Assembly: GCA_029240815.1 (NCBI GenBank)
Contig: JARDZO010000207.1
Coordinates: 1-10,310, forward strand
DNA length: 10,310 nucleotides
Direction of reading: 5' to 3'
Source of the DNA: Brevibacillus sp.
Lineage (GTDB): Bacteria; Bacillota; Bacilli; Brevibacillales; Brevibacillaceae
The position numbers were made by a program, and so were the translations under genes. The notes beneath the pieces are model-generated. The model had not been told where the DNA came from and ran no database searches. It saw nothing but the letters and a program-made list of their open reading frames with translations. Shown here piece by piece: positions 1 to 6,900 of the stretch; positions within the stretch are counted from its first letter, which is position 1, and each line of letters starts with the position of its first letter.

Positions 1-19
1 CGTGTTTCGTTTTTTCCAT
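1..19 (-). CDS. Possible start of the next gene (runs off the window edge)
   Basis: An ATG at 19-17 opens a frame reading Met-Glu-Lys-Thr-Lys-His before the window ends, preceded by a modest AAGG four bases upstream. In Bacillus-type pur operons purC follows purB, so a purC start is possible by context, but six codons show no family signature. I cannot identify the product and the start itself may be wrong. Confidence 0.25.
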
Positions 20-242
20 TGCGCCTTGGTTGGTGTTCCTAAGATCTTCCGCTTATTTCCCCTTTTTCCTCAGCCAGCTTTGGCTCTCCTACTTGACTTA
101 TTCTGGGGGCTTTCCGAGGAGTTTCTTTGAGAAAACCCTACATGGAACAATGCGCTTGAAGAACGAAAGCTTGGTTCTCCTAAATCAATCGCTTCCATGA
201 CACGTCGAGCAGACATATTTGACGACTCGCTCTTCCCTTGAT

Positions 243-401
243 TCACCCATGTCCTTCGAAGCGCAACGATTGAGAAACTAAGCTTTTGCTCCCTCGAACC
301 TCGTAATACCAGGTACCTAGAAACCTCAACAGCTCGCAGGAGAAGCAGGTTTCCAGGCGGAGCGAAGATCGGAAACCTGCTTCTCCCCACCACCACAGCA
401 T
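243..401 (-). CDS. Small unrecognised frame (52 aa) starting Met-Leu-Trp-Trp-Trp
   Basis: The start is well supported: a full GGAGG (413-409) lies seven bases before an ATG (401-399). Codons 3-5 are TGG TGG TGG, and the next base begins the 5' arm of a 16-bp inverted repeat, so residues 6-21 are encoded by one arm and the loop. The translation has two Cys near residues 19-22, a Trp-Tyr-Tyr near 31-33, and ends His-Gly at TGA. No family is recognisable, and there is no hydrophobic segment long enough for a membrane helix. A Trp run directly before a stable hairpin resembles a leader peptide, but no U-run follows the hairpin and the downstream gene is out of view. An overlapping 108-codon GTG frame (70-396) exists but has poorer start spacing. 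It may be a chance frame in a structured element. Confidence 0.3.
   Translation of the reverse strand: MLWWWGEAGFRSSLRLETCFSCELLRFLGTWYYEVRGSKSLVSQSLRFEGHG
339..386. repeat. 16-bp perfect inverted repeat with 16-nt loop
   Basis: The arms 339-354 and 371-386 are exact reverse complements (16 of 16), separated by a 16-nt loop. Neither strand has a T-run after the hairpin: minus continues TGCGAGC and plus continues CCACCACC. It is therefore not an ordinary intrinsic terminator. The 5' arm on the minus strand starts immediately after three TGG codons of the small frame at 243-401. Possible roles are an RNA structural element, a dispersed repeat or a transposon-end hairpin. The sequence alone does not decide between them. 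Confidence 0.7.
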
Positions 402-451
402 GTTTGTTCCTCCATTAAAAAACTTATCATTTATCCATTCCTGTTTAGAAA

Positions 452-473
452 ACCTTCAGGCATGCCTGAAGGT
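452..473 (-). terminator. Perfect 22-nt palindrome, possible weak terminator
   Basis: Eleven bases on each side are exactly complementary, centred on GCATGC. On the minus strand the hairpin is followed by TTTTC, so it could act as a second, weaker terminator about 130 bases after the purB terminator. On the plus strand no T-run follows. With no loop bases in the perfect palindrome, it could equally be a dimer binding site. Confidence 0.4.
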
Positions 474-575
474 CAGTCTGTCGAAAAGGTAGCTGTTGTG
501 AAGAGAAGCCCTCTTCCATACTCCGCACCGGGCTACGTCCTGCTATGAAGGGTATATATAGATAGCGAAATGCCG

Positions 576-606
576 AAAAGACCGTCAGGAAGCTTCCTGA
601 CGGTCT
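576..606 (-). terminator. Intrinsic terminator after purB
   Basis: A perfect 28-nt inverted repeat (579-606, 14 bases per side, centred on AAGCTT) is followed on the minus strand by TTTT. It lies 37 bases past the purB stop. On the plus strand it is followed by ATTTTC, so some bidirectional activity is possible. It implies that purE-purK-purB ends here, at least conditionally, rather than running straight into a longer pur operon. Confidence 0.85.
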
Positions 607-643
607 ATTTTCTGCAATAGTCAAGGCACAATACCCGAGGTGA

Positions 644-1939
644 TTACAGTAACCCAAGACGTTGGAAAATGGTATCCACATGCTTGAGGTGATAACGGTA
701 GTCGAAGCATTCGTCCAGCTCTTCTTTACTCAAGGCAGAGCTGACAGTCGGATCTTCGTCTACGATCGCGCGGAAGGAACGCTGCTCTTCCCATGCCTGC
801 ATCGCACGCGGTTGTACCGTATCGTACGCTTGCTCGCGGCTCATGCCTTTTTCGATCAGCTTCAGCATGACTTGTTGGGAATAGATCAGGCCAAAGGTGC
901 GATCCATGTTGCGCTTCATGTTCTCTGGGAATACAGTCAGGTTTTTTACGATGTTCATGAAGCGGCGCAGCATGTAGTTCAGCGCTTGCGTCGCATCCGG
1001 CAAGATTACGCGCTCTGCCGAAGAGTGGGAGATATCGCGCTCATGCCACAGCGACACGTTTTCATACGAAGTCAGCATGTGTCCACGAATGACGCGAGCC
1101 AGTCCGGTGATGTTCTCGCTGCCGATCGGGTTGCGTTTGTGCGGCATAGCAGAGGAACCTTTTTGTCCCTTCGCAAATGCTTCTTCCACTTCACGCATTT
1201 CGCTCTTTTGCAGACCGCGGATTTCTGTTGCGAATTTCTCCAAGGAAGTCGCGATCAATGCCAGCGTTGCCATGTATTCGGCATGACGGTCACGCTGCAG
1301 GGTTTGGGTAGAAATCGGAGCAGGAGATAGACCCAGCTTTTCGCACACGTACGCTTCCACGAACGGATCGATGTTGGCGTAGGTACCGACAGCACCGGAA
1401 ATTTTCCCGAATGCCACTTCTTTTTTCGCTGCACGGAAACGAGCGAGGTTACGCTTCATTTCTTCATGCCAAAGCGCCAGCTTCAGTCCAAAGGTAGTCG
1501 GCTCTGCGTGTACTCCATGGGTGCGGCCCATGCATACGGTATCCTTGTGCTCACGAGCTTTGTCTGCGAGGATCGCGATGAAATCCTCGATGTCTTTCTC
1601 CAGAATTTCATTGGCTTGGCGCAACAGATAAGAAAGAGCCGTATCTACCACGTCTGTGGAAGTCAATCCGTAGTGTACCCACTTCTTCTCTTCTCCCAAA
1701 GTCTCCGATACTGCACGGGTAAAAGCCACGACGTCATGGCGAGTCTCTTCTTCGATCTCATAAATGCGCTTGATATCAAAAGTCGCTTTGTCCCACAGCT
1801 TGTTCACATCTTCCTCAGGAATAACTCCCAGCTTGGACCATGCCTCGCATGCGAGGATTTCCACTTCCAGCCACGCTTGATATTTGTTTTGTTCTGTCCA
1901 GATGGCGCGCATTTCTGGTCGGGAATAACGTTCGATCAT
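644..1939 (-). CDS. purB: Adenylosuccinate lyase
   Basis: PurB acts twice in purine synthesis: it splits SAICAR to AICAR plus fumarate, and adenylosuccinate to AMP plus fumarate. It is a cytosolic homotetramer of the fumarase/aspartase superfamily. The 431-residue length is normal for the Bacillus type. The superfamily signature [11 protein letters not shown] is at residues 261-271, with the flexible-loop catalytic serine. The other conserved blocks are TRHD at 66-69, TSTDVVDTA at 93-101 and [10 protein letters not shown] at 138-147, whose His141 and His68 match the active-site histidines of the B. subtilis enzyme. [12 protein letters not shown] follows at about 305-316. The start ATG overlaps the purK stop as ATGA, with GGAGG upstream inside purK, indicating translational coupling. 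It is the last gene of the purE-purK-purB unit and is followed by a strong terminator. No defects are seen. Confidence 0.98.
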   Translation of the reverse strand: MIERYSRPEMRAIWTEQNKYQAWLEVEILACEAWSKLGVIPEEDVNKLWDKATFDIKRIYEIEEETRHDVVAFTRAVSETLGEEKKWVHYGLTSTDVVDTALSYLLRQANEILEKDIEDFIAILADKAREHKDTVCMGRTHGVHAEPTTFGLKLALWHEEMKRNLARFRAAKKEVAFGKISGAVGTYANIDPFVEAYVCEKLGLSPAPISTQTLQRDRHAEYMATLALIATSLEKFATEIRGLQKSEMREVEEAFAKGQKGSSAMPHKRNPIGSENITGLARVIRGHMLTSYENVSLWHERDISHSSAERVILPDATQALNYMLRRFMNIVKNLTVFPENMKRNMDRTFGLIYSQQVMLKLIEKGMSREQAYDTVQPRAMQAWEEQRSFRAIVDEDPTVSSALSKEELDECFDYRYHLKHVDTIFQRLGLL

Positions 1940-3099
1940 GATTGTACCTCCGTTTTATTCGTCCATATTTGTAGCTGCTCTATCGTAGATAGCGCTTCAT
2001 CCACAGTGGGAGCCAGCACGTTGATGTGGCCCATTTTCCGCTTCACTTTGCTTTCGGCTTTACCGTACAGATGCAGCTTGGCAGAGCGAGGCAAGCGATC
2101 GATCCTATCCAGGACCGGCTGAAGATGCTCTCCCAAAATATTAACCATCACGACCGGCGAGAGCAACTCTGTAGATCCCAAAGGCAGGTTGCATACTGCA
2201 CGGACATGCTGTTCAAACTGCGAAGTGACGCAAGCATCCATCGTATAATGTCCCGAGTTGTGTGGGCGTGGCGCCAATTCGTTCACGTACAATTGTCCGT
2301 CTGCGGTCAAAAACATTTCGACTGCAATCAGACCGATCACATCCAGTTTTTCCACAACGGTGCGAGCAATTTCTTCCGCACGTGCTTTTACGTCTTCGCT
2401 CACTCGCGCAGGTACGATGCTCAGGTGCAGGATGTTGTCCTGATGGACGTTCTCCGAGGTCGGAAATACGGCCAGCTCACCAGCAGGATTCCGCGCAGCG
2501 ATGACGGACAGTTCCAGTTGAAAGGGAACGAATTGCTCGACGATCAGCTCCGTGCCTGCCTTTGCCAACGTTTCGTACGCTTCCGCAAGCTCTGACTCAC
2601 TCTTGAGGACCCATTGTCCTTTGCCATCGTAGCCGCCAGTCGCCGTTTTCATGACTGCAGGTAAGCCCAAATCACGCACGGCTGTCTGCAAGTCTTCCAA
2701 GCTCGCTACGACGTGGAATGGGGCAACCGGGATTCCGATTTCGCGGATGGCAGTCTTTTCCCGAATGCGGTTCTGCGTGATACGCAGCAGACGACTTCCC
2801 TGCGGAACGTACGCTTGACTTTCCAATACTTCAGCCACTTGGGCATCTACATTCTCAAATTCATACGAAATGACATCGCTGACGGCTGCCAGCTGCATGG
2901 CTGCGTCTACATCATCATAACTGGCGACGATTTGACGATCGGCCGTCTGACCACAAGGCGCGTCCTCTGTCGGGTCCATAGTGACAAAGCGATAGCCCAT
3001 AGCTCGTCCAGCGAGTGCGATCATCCGTCCCAGCTGTCCACCACCTAAAATCCCGATAGTCGATCCAGGTTTGATTTGCTTGTTGGTTGTGTTTGTCAT
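1936..3099 (-). CDS. purK: N5-carboxyaminoimidazole ribonucleotide synthetase
   Basis: PurK is the ATP-dependent enzyme that carboxylates AIR with bicarbonate to give N5-CAIR, the substrate of PurE. It is a cytosolic ATP-grasp dimer. The 387-residue length is typical. The N-terminal nucleotide-fold loop [11 protein letters not shown] is at residues 16-26, and the conserved SYEFENVD is at 78-85. The ATP-grasp glycine-rich loop [13 protein letters not shown] is at 151-163. The metal/substrate block [13 protein letters not shown] lies in the last third. Both ends overlap neighbours by four bases (ATGA with purE and with purB), so the three genes are translationally coupled. The presence of PurK indicates the bacterial two-step route (PurK then class I PurE) rather than direct carboxylation of AIR. 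Confidence 0.97.
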   Translation of the reverse strand: MTNTTNKQIKPGSTIGILGGGQLGRMIALAGRAMGYRFVTMDPTEDAPCGQTADRQIVASYDDVDAAMQLAAVSDVISYEFENVDAQVAEVLESQAYVPQGSRLLRITQNRIREKTAIREIGIPVAPFHVVASLEDLQTAVRDLGLPAVMKTATGGYDGKGQWVLKSESELAEAYETLAKAGTELIVEQFVPFQLELSVIAARNPAGELAVFPTSENVHQDNILHLSIVPARVSEDVKARAEEIARTVVEKLDVIGLIAVEMFLTADGQLYVNELAPRPHNSGHYTMDACVTSQFEQHVRAVCNLPLGSTELLSPVVMVNILGEHLQPVLDRIDRLPRSAKLHLYGKAESKVKRKMGHINVLAPTVDEALSTIEQLQIWTNKTEVQS

Positions 3100-3584
3100 T
3101 CCAGTTCACTAGCCTCCAGCACTTTATTCCGAACCGCATCTCGCCTTGCGACAAAGCGCTCCTGAATTTCCGGATATTTGATCCCCAGAATCTGTGCTGC
3201 TAGCAGTCCGGCATTGATGGCACCTGCTTTACCGATCGCGACAGTTGCCACAGGCACTCCACCGGGCATTTGGACGATGGAGAGCAGAGAATCCAGGCCG
3301 TTCAAGTTGGAGGACTTCACCGGCACACCGATCACAGGCAGTTCCGTCTTCGCTGCTACCATTCCAGGAAGGTGAGCCGCTCCCCCCGCTCCTGCAATGA
3401 TCACTTCCAGGCCGCGGTCCTTCGCGCTCTGCGCGTACTCAAACATCAAGTCAGGAGTGCGGTGCGCGGACACCACTTTCTTTTCATATGGTACTTGCAG
3501 CTCGTCCAAGATCGCGCAAGCTTCCTTCATTGTTTCCCAATCAGACGTGCTGCCCATTATGACACCTGCTAACGGTTTGGCCAT
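3096..3584 (-). CDS. purE: N5-CAIR mutase (PurE catalytic subunit)
   Basis: PurE converts N5-CAIR to 4-carboxy-AIR, the step after PurK. Class I PurE is a small cytosolic octamer. The 162-residue length matches. Conserved blocks are GSTSDW at 11-16 (phosphate binding), SAHRTP at 39-44 with the catalytic histidine, [11 protein letters not shown] at 64-74, and [20 protein letters not shown] further on. The ATG at 3584 has GAAGGGTG upstream and is the first gene of the unit. A promoter and PurR box pair lie about 115-190 bases upstream. The leader lacks the purine riboswitch seen before purE in B. subtilis, so control probably rests on PurR and possibly on a leader hairpin. Confidence 0.97.
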   Translation of the reverse strand: MAKPLAGVIMGSTSDWETMKEACAILDELQVPYEKKVVSAHRTPDLMFEYAQSAKDRGLEVIIAGAGGAAHLPGMVAAKTELPVIGVPVKSSNLNGLDSLLSIVQMPGGVPVATVAIGKAGAINAGLLAAQILGIKYPEIQERFVARRDAVRNKVLEASELE

Positions 3585-3616
3585 GGCACCCTTCGCCCCC
3601 TATGTCAGTATCATCA

Positions 3617-3669
3617 GAAGAAAACCCAACCGACTAACGGCATGTAGAGCCGTACTCATCGCCTGGGCT
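3617..3669 (-). promoter_or_regulatory. Structured hairpin with U-rich tail in the purE leader
   Basis: Within the untranslated leader, AGCCCA (3669-3664) can pair with TGGGTT (3628-3623), CGA with TCG, and ACGGC (3653-3649) with GCCGT (3641-3637). Together these give a long interrupted stem-loop. On the minus strand it runs into TTTTCTTC, so it could act as a modest terminator about 40 bases before purE. No riboswitch aptamer or protein-binding motif is recognisable in it. Confidence 0.35.
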
Positions 3670-3697
3670 ATTCGAACTCATTTCTTTCAACTTCCTC

Positions 3698-3727
3698 AGT
3701 GTAGCAGGGAGAAGTTTTGCCTGTCAA
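3698..3727 (-). promoter_or_regulatory. Sigma-A promoter of purE-purK-purB
   Basis: A perfect -35 TTGACA (3727-3722), an 18-base spacer and a -10 TACACT (3703-3698) preceded by TGC, an extended -10. The start point should be near 3690, giving a leader of about 105 bases. The -35 lies four bases from a PurR box. Confidence 0.85.
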
Positions 3728-3731
3728 CCTT

Positions 3732-3776
3732 GTATCCGAACATTACAAAAAGAGATTAATGGCATTATTCGTGTTT
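3732..3776. promoter_or_regulatory. PurR box pair upstream of purE
   Basis: The plus-strand box at 3732-3744 matches AWWWCCGAACWWT at 12 of 13 positions. An inverted, weaker box at 3764-3776 (10 of 13) has its TTCG core 27 bases from the CGAA core of the first. Paired inverted boxes with about this spacing are the B. subtilis PurR operator design, in which PRPP relieves repression. The distal box overlaps the last codons of the M1 peptidase gene. Confidence 0.7.
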
Positions 3777-5240
3777 ACCCTTTTGTATCCACGCTTCTGC
3801 TTCATCTGCCTGCTCCAGCTTGAGCTTCAACCAAAAGTCGATAAAAGGAGTAGCGTCCGCACCTGCAGCACGGGAAAGCAGCTCAATGATTTCCTGCCCA
3901 TCTGCCTGCCCATACTGGTTGTCATGGACATATTTTCGCAATAGATGGTGCAGTTGATCTGTCCCCCAGCTTTCTCTGAGCCTCCACCACATAGCCGCTC
4001 CTCGCCCATAGACGAGATCGGTATAGCTTTTCCAGGTCGGAAATTGAGCGACAGGCTGCCAAACATGTAGACCCTGTGAAGCGTACTCCGCTGCTGCCTT
4101 GGATTGCCCGAGGCGCAGCTGGATATACCCCCGAGCGCGCTTGGGATCGAGGCTCTGTAAAAAGGCCATCGTCGCATAGTCGGTAAGGCTCTCGTCGATC
4201 CATGCCTCGCGCACCTCGTCATTGCCCACTAGTCCGTAGAACCATTGATGGGCCGTTTCATGAGCCACAATCGCATCTGCGACCGGATCTGTCCTGCCGA
4301 AATACTCATCCTGAATAAAGACGATACTCGGGTACTCCATTCCCCCAAAAAAGCCACCAGTCTTGACCACATCGTACTCTTGGTACGGATATCGCCCAAA
4401 TTGTTCCCCGTAATAGTGCAACGACTGCATGGCGACTTGATGCAAACGATCTGCAGCTGCTGGATCGTCCCCTTCTTGCGACCATGTACGAACGGCGACA
4501 TCCCCTACCTTTCCAGTCAACTGTCGGTACGTGTCATCCATGATAACGAGGGCAAAATCACGAACATTCCATGCGTCCATCTCATAGATGGTTTGTCGCT
4601 GTGGACGAGTCTGTGTCACGACTGCGATGCTCTCAATCCCACTCGATGCCAGCTGATAGCCGTCTGCCAGCTGTACTCGCAGGTGGTAGTTTGCCATGTC
4701 ACTATAAAAAGGATCTCCAATGGCAGAGTAAGGGTCCAGCCTCCACCCATCCTCCCCTTTCATGGACAGGATCGGCAGCCAATTGCCCAGCCACATGGCA
4801 TGGTCATTGTAAGAAAGTCGCCCGTTGTTAAAAGGAACCTGAAGGGCAAAACGCATCTCTACTTCCGTCTGATGCGCGGCAGATTTCCCGAGTAACGGTA
4901 CCTGGAGCAACGTATCCAGATCCCCCTTCAGTTGGACAGGCACACTTTGTCCATCGACCCGCACTTCGGATATCAGGATGTTCCCTGGCTCCCGTTGCTT
5001 CCCTAGGACTTGTTCCCAGTTCTCCCCGCTCAGGTCTGCTTTGGCCTGGAACGCGTTTGGGTACAAATGAAAGTAGGCCTTGTCATCCTGAGGTGCAAAA
5101 CGAACTGCCAACGTTCCCGTAACGGTGTGAGTCTTCATGTCTACCCGCACATCTGCACGATACGAAGCAGCAGCAGGAATTTTTTCCGGCGAAAACGTCT
5201 CCACCTCATCGGCACCTGCCTGTCCTGTCCAAGACTTCAC
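3765..5240 (-). CDS. M1 family zinc metallopeptidase, signal peptide cut off by an in-frame TAG
   Basis: M1 enzymes are gluzincin aminopeptidases that remove N-terminal residues from peptides. From the GTG at 5240 the product has 491 residues. The zinc site HETAH is at 327-331, with the third ligand Glu350 exactly 18 residues later (HExxH-x18-E). The GAMEN-equivalent GGMEY is at 299-303, and a conserved Tyr lies in the later LVYGRG segment. The catalytic core therefore looks intact. However, the same frame continues upstream through a TAG (5241-5243) to a signal-peptide-like segment starting at a GTG at 5303 with a good ribosome binding site. The GTG at 5240 directly abuts the TAG and has no clear ribosome binding site of its own. 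The product would thus be made by reinitiation (and stay cytosolic), by read-through, or hardly at all. It is a tandem paralogue of the gene at 5324-6853. Substrate unknown. Confidence 0.8.
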   Translation of the reverse strand: MKSWTGQAGADEVETFSPEKIPAAASYRADVRVDMKTHTVTGTLAVRFAPQDDKAYFHLYPNAFQAKADLSGENWEQVLGKQREPGNILISEVRVDGQSVPVQLKGDLDTLLQVPLLGKSAAHQTEVEMRFALQVPFNNGRLSYNDHAMWLGNWLPILSMKGEDGWRLDPYSAIGDPFYSDMANYHLRVQLADGYQLASSGIESIAVVTQTRPQRQTIYEMDAWNVRDFALVIMDDTYRQLTGKVGDVAVRTWSQEGDDPAAADRLHQVAMQSLHYYGEQFGRYPYQEYDVVKTGGFFGGMEYPSIVFIQDEYFGRTDPVADAIVAHETAHQWFYGLVGNDEVREAWIDESLTDYATMAFLQSLDPKRARGYIQLRLGQSKAAAEYASQGLHVWQPVAQFPTWKSYTDLVYGRGAAMWWRLRESWGTDQLHHLLRKYVHDNQYGQADGQEIIELLSRAAGADATPFIDFWLKLKLEQADEAEAWIQKGKHE

Positions 5241-5303
5241 CTACAGAATACCAATCAGGACGCCCCCTACCACTAGGCTACCTATCCAACCTTTTCGCCA
5301 CAC
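5241..5303 (-). pseudogene. Severed signal-peptide segment of the second M1 peptidase
   Basis: GTG at 5303 has AGGGGA six bases upstream and lies 20 bases after the stop of the preceding M1 gene. It encodes Met-Trp-Arg-Lys followed by a run of about 16 mostly hydrophobic residues ending VLIGIL, then TAG. The frame continues without shift into the M1 protein, where an Ala-Gly-Ala about ten residues later would make a plausible signal-peptidase site. This is what the intact N terminus of the neighbouring gene should look like. The simplest reading is a single-base nonsense change (for example from TTG, CAG or TGG), a sequencing error, or genuine read-through. Confidence 0.65.
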
Positions 5304-5323
5304 GGCGTTCCCCTGCCTTCAGC

Positions 5324-6853
5324 TTACTTCTCTACTTTACCTTCCATAGGTTGCCCGAGATTCTTTTGATTTTGACGCTGACGCTCCAGCCATGCCGCTG
5401 CATCTTCTTGTTTATCCCTATCCAGTTTCAACCAGTAATCGAGAAAAGCGCTGGAATCCTCTCCTGCCTCCTCAGATAGGAGCGTTTTCCACGTCGCTCC
5501 GCTGGCAATGCCAAAGCGATTGTCGCTCACATATTGACTCAAGACTTCGTGCAATCGTGCCTCTCCCCACACTTTTCGAAGCATCCACAGCATGGTAGTG
5601 GTGCGCGAGTAGACGAGAGCGCTGTAGCTTTCATTGTCAGGGAATGCATGCAGGATCTGCCACGGACGTAACTTCTCCTCCGCGTAAGTAGATACGAGCG
5701 TTCCATACTCCAAACGCCCCAGCACACGACTCGCGCCCAATTTCGGGTACTTGGCCGACAGAAAAGCGAGCGAAGCATATTCTGTTAAGCCTTCATCCAG
5801 CCAAGCCTCATCCACTTGATTGTTGCCGATCAGCGCGTAAAACCATTGGTGGGCCGTTTCATGCACCGTCGTGATGATTCCGGTGTTGCCCTCCTGCATA
5901 AAGTGGCGACCATCCAAAAACACGATCGACGGGTATTCCATCCCATTAATGCTTCCTCCGGTCCGGACAACGTCATATTCGGTATACGGATAGGCCCCAA
6001 ACTGGCTATTGAAGTATCGAAGCGACTCTACCGCAGCAAGATGGTTGCGCTCTGCCTGGCCCTCATAGTCTTCGTCTCGATACCACGTCCTGACAACTGT
6101 GTTTCCTACTTTGTTTTCCAGAGAATGATAGGTCGAATCCATCACCACCATGGCAAAATCGCGCACGTTCATCGCTTGCAGACGATATGTCTTTTCGCCT
6201 CGTACCGAGCTGTCGACCGTTGCTGCCTTGTCAGTCGCTGTACTCGCCAGCTGATAGGATGCTGGCAAGGTGACGTTTACCTGATAATTCGCGTTCTCAC
6301 TGAAAAAGGGATCTCCAATAGGTTCGTACGGATCGAGATGCCATCCCGCCTGGTCATAGACAGCGAGGATCGGCAACCAATTCCCCAACCAGAGAGCGTG
6401 GTCATCGTAGGACATCCTTCCTTCGTTTTGAGGGAGTGTCATTTCAAAATCTAGTTTCAGCATGATTGGCTCTGATGCATTTGCTGTACCCAGCGGCACT
6501 TCTACTACGTCTTTCTTCCGTATGAAAGTGACTGGTTTTCCTTGCACCGTGATTCTGTTACTATCATACGTTCCAAGTCCCGCATGTTTGCCTAAAAGTT
6601 CGTCCCACAAATCACCTTTATGCTCTTCGGTGAACGTGAGAGGGTAGAGATGCAGATAGGCTCTTGACGCATCCTTTGGCCAAAAACGAATCTCGACACT
6701 CCCCGCTACCCGCTTGTCTGACGGATCGATCCGCACATCCGCTTTGTACAGTGTTACAGGGGGCGTCGGTTCCTTATTTTCAATGGCCCCCACGGGGACA
6801 GCAGTAGATAAGGATAACAGGGTACAACCCAGCAATAAGAGCCATTTTCTCAT
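5324..6853 (-). CDS. Secreted M1 family zinc metallopeptidase
   Basis: A 509-residue M1 (gluzincin) aminopeptidase-type protein. The N terminus MRKW followed by a leucine-rich core and VGA at 21-23 is a Sec signal peptide, so the enzyme should act outside the membrane or in the wall. A Cys at position 10 follows LLG but lies too near the N terminus for a convincing lipobox. An N-terminal beta-rich M1 domain is followed by the GAMEN-equivalent NGMEY at 303-307, HETAH at 331-335 and the third zinc ligand Glu354 (HExxH-x18-E). The ATG has AAAGGGGGAG upstream. It starts 47 bases after hisS with no terminator between, so co-transcription is likely. Long M1 enzymes have a C-terminal helical domain, and this one is the short type. 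The natural substrate is unknown. Confidence 0.92.
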   Translation of the reverse strand: MRKWLLLLGCTLLSLSTAVPVGAIENKEPTPPVTLYKADVRIDPSDKRVAGSVEIRFWPKDASRAYLHLYPLTFTEEHKGDLWDELLGKHAGLGTYDSNRITVQGKPVTFIRKKDVVEVPLGTANASEPIMLKLDFEMTLPQNEGRMSYDDHALWLGNWLPILAVYDQAGWHLDPYEPIGDPFFSENANYQVNVTLPASYQLASTATDKAATVDSSVRGEKTYRLQAMNVRDFAMVVMDSTYHSLENKVGNTVVRTWYRDEDYEGQAERNHLAAVESLRYFNSQFGAYPYTEYDVVRTGGSINGMEYPSIVFLDGRHFMQEGNTGIITTVHETAHQWFYALIGNNQVDEAWLDEGLTEYASLAFLSAKYPKLGASRVLGRLEYGTLVSTYAEEKLRPWQILHAFPDNESYSALVYSRTTTMLWMLRKVWGEARLHEVLSQYVSDNRFGIASGATWKTLLSEEAGEDSSAFLDYWLKLDRDKQEDAAAWLERQRQNQKNLGQPMEGKVEK

Positions 6854-6900
6854 GCGAACTCCCCCTTTTCTCCTATCGTACCGGAACTGGAAATAAAAGA

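Larger units (their letters stand above)
20..575. other. Gene-poor stretch downstream of the purB terminator
   Basis: About 550 bases without a confident gene. It contains a 22-nt perfect palindrome (452-473), a 16-bp inverted repeat (339-386) and a small frame with a strong ribosome binding site (243-401). Two similar short motifs, minus-strand AGGAGAGCCAA near 83-95 and AGGAGAACCAA near 173-183, sit about 90 bases apart. Overlapping open frames here give arginine/serine-rich translations that resemble no family I know. I see no transposase, tRNA, CRISPR or clear promoter. It could be an inserted element, an untranslated RNA or a decayed gene. Confidence 0.5.

Noticed and set aside
185..250. 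A 21-codon minus-strand frame with a Cys-x-x-Cys-His motif
   Set aside because: Very short, with the ribosome binding site too close to the ATG. The motif can arise by chance.
70..396. A 108-codon GTG frame on the minus strand
   Set aside because: Its start is 12 bases from the GGAGG, while an ATG in another frame has ideal spacing. The product is Arg/Ser-rich with no recognisable family. Kept only as part of the gene-poor stretch.
445..681. A 78-codon minus-strand frame overlapping the end of purB
   Set aside because: It reads through the purB terminator hairpin and the 452-473 palindrome, has no ribosome binding site, and begins inside purB out of frame.
3634..3681. A 15-codon frame in the purE leader as a leader peptide
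   Set aside because: No ribosome binding site within the likely transcript and no run of a regulatory amino acid.
5241..5243. TAG read as pyrrolysine
   Set aside because: Nothing in the window suggests pyrrolysine machinery, and the position is at a signal-peptide boundary, not a catalytic site.
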